From Elusimicrobiota bacterium (GTDB lineage: Bacteria; Elusimicrobiota; Elusimicrobia; Elusimicrobiales; UBA9959), in contig JAKLEK010000048.1 of NCBI GenBank assembly GCA_022703115.1, positions 1 to 9,405 of the forward strand: DNA of 9,405 nucleotides, written 5' to 3'. A program made the translations under genes and the position numbers. The notes beneath the pieces are model-generated. The model saw only the letters and a list, made by a program, of their open reading frames with translations. It was not told the DNA's origin and did not search any database. Numbering within the stretch: position 1 is the stretch's first letter; the number at the start of each line of letters is the position of its first letter. Shown here one piece after another: positions 6,510 through 9,405 of this stretch.

Positions 6510-8264
6510 GGTGTACGAATTAGCGAGCCGCCGCTCGGCGGCCTCTTTTACGAGGTTGGCAGCCACTTCCGCGGGATCCAGGCCGTAAAGGTTCCTGTTC
6601 CCCCTGAGCCTCAGGGAGACGCGGCCCTCGGCCTGTTCCTTCTTTCCGACTATCACCGTATACGGGACTTTTTCGTTAGCCGCGTCCCGGACCTTGGACG
6701 CTATCGTGTCCGTCCTGAGGTCCAGGGCCGTCCGCAGGCCCGCCGCCCTGAACCTGGCCGCTATTTCCGAAGCGTAGCCGTCCTCCAGCGAGGTTATGCT
6801 GAGCACCTTGACCTGGTTGGGCGCGAGCCAGAGCGGGAAATTCCCGGCGAAATGCTCTATAAGGATGCCGAAGAACCTCTCCAGCGAGCCCAGCAGGGCG
6901 CGGTGTATCATGTACGGCCTGTGCCGCTGGCCGTCGGCGCCGGTATATTCCATCTGAAAGCGCTCCGGCTCGTTAAAATCGAACTGTATGGTGGTCGTCT
7001 GCCATTCCCGGCCAAGCGCGTCCTTTATCTTCAGGTCGATCTTGGGCCCGTAGAAGGCGCCTCCGCCCTCGTCTATCTCCGCTTTCACGCCCTCCGCGTT
7101 CACGGCCGCGAGGAGGCTCTTCTGCGCCTCTTCCCAGCGCGCCGGGTCCCCGACCGCGTCCTTCGGCCTGGTGGCCAGGTAAGCCTTGATATCGGTGAAA
7201 CCGAAGGTTTTCCAGATGTTAAGGCTGAAGCGCAGGACTTCCAGAGTCTCGGACTCCATCTGTTCGGGCGTGCAGATTATATGCGCGTCGTCCTGGGTGA
7301 AGCCCCGCACGCGCAGGAGGCCGTGAAGCACTCCGGCCTTCTCGAACCGGTAGACGGTGCCGAGCTCGGCCCATCTGAGAGGCAGATCGCGGTACGAATG
7401 GCTGGAGCTCTGGTAGATCTGTATGTGGAACGGGCAGTTCATCGGCTTGGCGAAATAGTTTATCCCGTCTATGTCCATCGGGGCGTACATCGAGTCCTTG
7501 TAGAACCCGAGATGTCCGGACGTCTGCCACAGGTTCTCCCGGCCGATGTGCGGGGTATTAACCAGGTCGTAGCCGCCTTTGAAATGTTCCTCTTTCCAGT
7601 AGGTCTCGATCTGGTGGCGTATCCTGGCGCCGTTCGGATGCCACAGGACCAGGCCAGGCCCGACCGTCTCGTTTATACTGTAAAGGTCCAGCTGCCGGCC
7701 GAGCTTGCGGTGATCGCGCCTGGCCGCCTCTTCCTGCAGCTTCAGGTAGGCGTCCAGTTCTTCCTTCGTCTCGAAGGCCACAGCGTAGATCCGCTGCAGC
7801 ATCTTGCGCTTCTCGTCCCCGCGCCAGTAGGCACCGGCGATGGAGACCAGCTTGTAGGCCTTGAGCTGGCCGGTGTGGTCCACGTGCGGACCGCGGCAGA
7901 GGTCCTCGAAAGGTCCGTTGCGGTATACGCTTATAGGCTCGGCCGCCGGCAGGTCGGAAATAAGCTCGACCTTGTAAAGTTCGCCCTTCCCGCCGAAATG
8001 CTCAAGGGCCTTTTCGCGTGAAAGCTCCACGCGCTCGAACTTCTGCGCCTGCGCGATGATATGCTTCATCTTCTTCTCTATCTTCGGCAGGTCTTCCGGG
8101 GTGAAATGATGATCGGAATCGAAATCGTAGTAGAAACCGTTCTCGATGACCGGGCCGATGGCCAGCTTGACGCCGGGGAACAGCTCCGCGACGGCCTGCG
8201 CCATCACGTGAGCCAGGGAGTGACGCATCGTCTCCAGGGAAGGATTCGTTTTTTCCTGTGCCAT
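6507..8264 (-). CDS. thrS: Threonyl-tRNA synthetase without TGS domain
   Basis: This cytoplasmic enzyme charges tRNA-Thr with threonine and removes mischarged serine. It has 585 residues, against 642 in E. coli. Editing domain at about 9-200: HSLAH gives His15 and His19, and CRGPH gives Cys123 and His127. Class II catalytic core at about 210-475: Cys277 in PMNCPFH, His328 in TQDDAH and His454 in MIHRALLGS match the three zinc ligands of E. coli ThrRS (Cys334, His385, His511), each shifted by exactly 57; motif 2 is around YRFEKAGVLHG and FPLWLAP ends the core. Anticodon-binding domain at about 485-580. The N-terminal TGS domain (about 60 residues) is missing: upstream of ATG the frame stays open for only about 25 codons before a TAA at 8342-8340, and no ATG lies in it. 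No Shine-Dalgarno precedes the start. It is followed after one base by the TPR gene. Confidence 0.97.
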   Translation of the reverse strand: MAQEKTNPSLETMRHSLAHVMAQAVAELFPGVKLAIGPVIENGFYYDFDSDHHFTPEDLPKIEKKMKHIIAQAQKFERVELSREKALEHFGGKGELYKVELISDLPAAEPISVYRNGPFEDLCRGPHVDHTGQLKAYKLVSIAGAYWRGDEKRKMLQRIYAVAFETKEELDAYLKLQEEAARRDHRKLGRQLDLYSINETVGPGLVLWHPNGARIRHQIETYWKEEHFKGGYDLVNTPHIGRENLWQTSGHLGFYKDSMYAPMDIDGINYFAKPMNCPFHIQIYQSSSHSYRDLPLRWAELGTVYRFEKAGVLHGLLRVRGFTQDDAHIICTPEQMESETLEVLRFSLNIWKTFGFTDIKAYLATRPKDAVGDPARWEEAQKSLLAAVNAEGVKAEIDEGGGAFYGPKIDLKIKDALGREWQTTTIQFDFNEPERFQMEYTGADGQRHRPYMIHRALLGSLERFFGILIEHFAGNFPLWLAPNQVKVLSITSLEDGYASEIAARFRAAGLRTALDLRTDTIASKVRDAANEKVPYTVIVGKKEQAEGRVSLRLRGNRNLYGLDPAEVAANLVKEAAERRLANSYT

Positions 8265-8272
8265 AATAGAAA

Positions 8273-8376
8273 AGCGAAGCGGCGGGACAGCCGGAGAGCG
8301 AAGTGGCCAAGTAGCGGTGGGGTTCCCTGTTTCGCTATTTTACTGCTTCGCTATCGCGCTATTTCGCCGCTTCGCC
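8273..8376 (-). repeat. Two-armed degenerate octamer array forming a long palindrome (thrS leader)
   Basis: The 123-bp spacer between tRNA-Val and thrS divides without gaps into 13 units of 8 bp. On the + strand, units 8273-8320 read agcgaagc, ggcgggac, agccggag, agcgaagt, ggccaagt, agcggtgg. From 8321 to 8376 the orientation flips: ggttccct, gtttcgct, attttact, gcttcgct, atcgcgct, atttcgcc, gcttcgcc. The consensus is RGCGAAGY in one arm and its complement in the other. The outermost parts pair perfectly over 11 bp (8274-8284 with 8365-8375), unit 8297-8304 pairs with 8345-8352 at 7 of 8 bases, and the axis of symmetry is at 8324/8325. As RNA the leader could fold into one long imperfect hairpin ending about ten bases before the thrS ATG. 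I do not recognise the element. It could be a thrS control structure, a tRNA-processing signal or a dispersed palindromic repeat. Confidence 0.75.
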
Positions 8377-8387
8377 ATGCTGAAAAA

Positions 8388-8462
8388 TGGTGCCCAGTAT
8401 AGGGATCGAACCTATGACCTTTCCCATGTCAAGGGAACGCGCTACCGCTGCGCCAACTGGGC
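8388..8462 (-). tRNA. tRNA-Val (anticodon GAC), CCA encoded
   Basis: A complete 75-base cloverleaf on the minus strand. Acceptor stem GCCCAGT (8462-8456) pairs with ACTGGGC (8398-8392) at all seven positions, followed by discriminator A and genome-encoded CCA. D arm GCGC/GCGC with loop AGCGGTA; anticodon stem TTCCC/GGGAA with loop TTGACAT, giving anticodon GAC (valine, reads GUC and GUU); five-base variable loop AGGTC; T arm ATAGG/CCTAT with loop TTCGATC. Five T residues follow the CCA directly. It has a good candidate promoter 50 bp upstream and may be co-transcribed with thrS, then released by RNase P and 3' processing. Confidence 0.97.
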
Positions 8463-8471
8463 TCTATAGTC

Positions 8472-8497
8472 CCTCCGCCGCGACCTGGCGGCGGAGG
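8472..8497 (-). other. Perfect 10-bp GC hairpin upstream of tRNA-Val
   Basis: CCTCCGCCGC (minus 8497-8488) and GCGGCGGAGG (minus 8481-8472) form a perfect 10-bp stem around a 6-base loop. It lies 20 bases after the phosphohydrolase stop and 9 bases before the tRNA 5' end. No T-run follows on the minus strand (GACTATAG); on the + strand the following GCTTAATTC is only weakly T-rich. If the promoter at 8512-8540 is real, the hairpin lies inside the tRNA precursor leader, which argues against a strong terminator. Its role could be blocking upstream read-through, shaping the precursor for RNase P, or terminating a transcript from the other strand. Confidence 0.6.
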
Positions 8498-8511
8498 CCC
8501 GCTTAATTCAC

Positions 8512-8540
8512 ATTATATTATATATTTCCGCGCCGGACAA
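8512..8540 (-). promoter_or_regulatory. Sigma70-like promoter for tRNA-Val (and possibly thrS operon)
   Basis: On the minus strand a -35-like TTGTCC (8540-8535; four of six matches to TTGACA) is followed after exactly 17 bases by a perfect -10 TATAAT (8517-8512). Transcription would begin near 8505, about 43 bases before the tRNA 5' end. The -35 lies inside the last codons of the phosphohydrolase gene and the -10 directly abuts its TAA stop. I see no equally good promoter between the tRNA and thrS, so this may be the start of the whole downstream transcript. Confidence 0.65.
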
Positions 8541-9405
8541 CTGCGGAGCCGCGCGGAGCCGGGCCGGTCTCCCGGAATATGGCGCGGCGGAGGTACCCGC
8601 TGTAAGAGCGCGGATGGGCCAGGACCACCGACCGGAGGAAGTCCATCTGCCTGTCCATCGATTCCCGGTACATGTCACGGTCCACTCGGTAGCGGGCCCT
8701 GAAGTGGGCCCTGAGATAGCGTCTTACGCCGCCCAGGGAAACGGATAGGCGCTCGTCCATGAGCCGGTAAAACCCCGTGGTCTTGCGCAGCAGGTCCAGT
8801 TCCGATGTAAAACCCGGCACGCCCGCCTCCCGGAATTCCTCGTACAGGAGGGCCAGACGTTCCAGATAGCAGCGGGACGCCATCTGCCCGAGCAGGTCGG
8901 CCGACCCCAGCATGAAACCCAGGACCTTCTCCCGCTGGCCCCTGAAACCTATCCCCGACAGCCGCGTCGACAGGTCGGTGCACCAAAGGGCGTTAGAAGC
9001 CGCGCGGACGTCCTCCCTGCCGAAACCGTTCTTCGGGAGATAGGAACGTATGAAAGCTACGCTCCTGGCCACGTGCGTGACGGTATACTTGGCGCCGGTG
9101 CCTTTTTTATCCCCCCGCCTCTGGATGAACCCGGCGTCGTGCAGAAGGGCCGCGATAAGACCCACCGAGGCCAGCCGGGCCGGAAAAAGGGCCGCATGGA
9201 CCGAGTTGTAGCCGTCCAGCAGTCTCGCCATGGCCAGGAAAGAGTCGGTGATGTGCATTATGTCGTGGTAGCGGGTGTTGCAGGCGCAATAACCCGGATA
9301 CCTTCCGGAATACAGCCTCAGCACGTCCGCGAAGGCCTTCTCCACCGGTTCGAAAGGCGCCGCGCCGTACCGGTCCGTGAATATCCGTTTCGCCTCCGCC
9401 AGCAC
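8518..9405 (-). CDS. HD-domain phosphohydrolase, class I PDE-like (5' end may be outside window)
   Basis: The frame runs 295 codons from a GTG at the right edge to TAA at 8520-8518; the true start may lie beyond the window. The metal-site pattern resembles class I cyclic-nucleotide phosphodiesterases: YHDIMH gives His47 and His51 (compare YHNxxH), HD is His89-Asp90, a CTDLS at 142-146 recalls the PDE 'ATDMS' segment, and SADLLGQ gives Asp170 (compare 'CADLSNP'). A GTGAKYTVTH block at 102-111 recalls a family of bacterial HD hydrolases I remember with the same motif. Expected action: hydrolysis of a phosphoester or nucleotide in the cytoplasm with two bound metals; no signal peptide or membrane segment is visible. 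The substrate is unknown. The purine-binding Gln of PDEs (in SQVGF) seems replaced by Thr in KTTGF near 221. The gene ends at the tRNA promoter and appears to be a separate transcription unit from thrS. Confidence 0.87.
   Translation of the reverse strand: MLAEAKRIFTDRYGAAPFEPVEKAFADVLRLYSGRYPGYCACNTRYHDIMHITDSFLAMARLLDGYNSVHAALFPARLASVGLIAALLHDAGFIQRRGDKKGTGAKYTVTHVARSVAFIRSYLPKNGFGREDVRAASNALWCTDLSTRLSGIGFRGQREKVLGFMLGSADLLGQMASRCYLERLALLYEEFREAGVPGFTSELDLLRKTTGFYRLMDERLSVSLGGVRRYLRAHFRARYRVDRDMYRESMDRQMDFLRSVVLAHPRSYSGYLRRAIFRETGPAPRGSAVVRRGNI

Noticed and set aside
6198..8021. A 607-codon open frame on the + strand opposite thrS and the TPR gene's start
   Set aside because: It lies antisense to genes with fully conserved catalytic residues and shows no recognisable domain; long opposite frames are expected in GC-rich DNA.
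8273..8376. CRISPR array
   Set aside because: Units are 8 bp, degenerate, contiguous and change orientation; there are no spacers or longer identical repeats and no cas genes.
8265..8387. T-box riboswitch controlling thrS
   Set aside because: The leader has AGGGAACCCCACCGC, a superficial resemblance only; the required TGGNACC core, specifier loop and following terminator are not visible, and 123 bases are too short for a typical T-box.
8383..8387. Five T after the tRNA CCA as a transcription terminator
   Set aside because: No dedicated hairpin precedes it other than the tRNA fold, and the run is short; it is just as likely a normal 3' trailer.
8472..8497. Rho-independent terminator of the phosphohydrolase gene
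   Set aside because: No T-run follows the stem on the minus strand and a good promoter for the tRNA lies upstream of it, so termination here would also cut off the tRNA.

Overview
All the protein genes and the single tRNA in this window lie on the minus strand, so the biological order runs from high to low coordinates. The DNA is GC-rich, with GC-rich third positions in most codons but visible use of AUA for Ile. None of the starts is preceded by a strong Shine-Dalgarno sequence. The gene content points to a Gram-negative (diderm) bacterium with an outer membrane: a proton-driven ExbB/ExbD/TonB-type motor, a large exported TPR protein and a second exported protein. The combination resembles Elusimicrobiota-like or other under-sampled diderm lineages, but this is a weak guess from memory of similar gene orders; I saw no phylogenetic marker that settles it.

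Layout in the direction of transcription: (1) 9405-8518, a small HD-domain phosphohydrolase with the metal-site pattern of class I cyclic-nucleotide phosphodiesterases; its 5' end may lie outside the window. (2) 8540-8463, a sigma70-like promoter overlapping the end of that gene, then a perfect 10-bp GC hairpin. (3) 8462-8388, tRNA-Val(GAC) with an encoded CCA. (4) 8387-8265, a 123-bp spacer almost completely filled by a degenerate array of 8-bp units that changes orientation in the middle, so that the spacer is one large imperfect palindrome just upstream of thrS. (5) 8264-6507, thrS, a threonyl-tRNA synthetase lacking the N-terminal TGS domain. (6) 6505-1, a tight cluster: a 1073-residue exported TPR protein, an ExbB/TolQ channel subunit, two different ExbD/TolR subunits, a TonB-like transducer, and the first 218 codons of an exported protein with an Ig-like segment that runs off the left edge.

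The envelope genes are separated by only 4 to 33 bp, and thrS is separated from the TPR gene by one base, so thrS and the envelope genes probably form one operon. The likely joint role is to use the proton gradient across the inner membrane to drive a periplasm-spanning arm that acts on an outer-membrane or peptidoglycan partner, with the TPR protein as periplasmic scaffold. Whether this is a TonB-type uptake motor, a Tol-Pal-type envelope motor, or a motor like the one-TolQ/two-TolR Agl machine of Myxococcus cannot be decided from sequence alone. There is no stretch over 300 bases without a gene. I see no mobile element, no CRISPR array and no broken gene. The least explained structure is the octamer palindrome between tRNA-Val and thrS.
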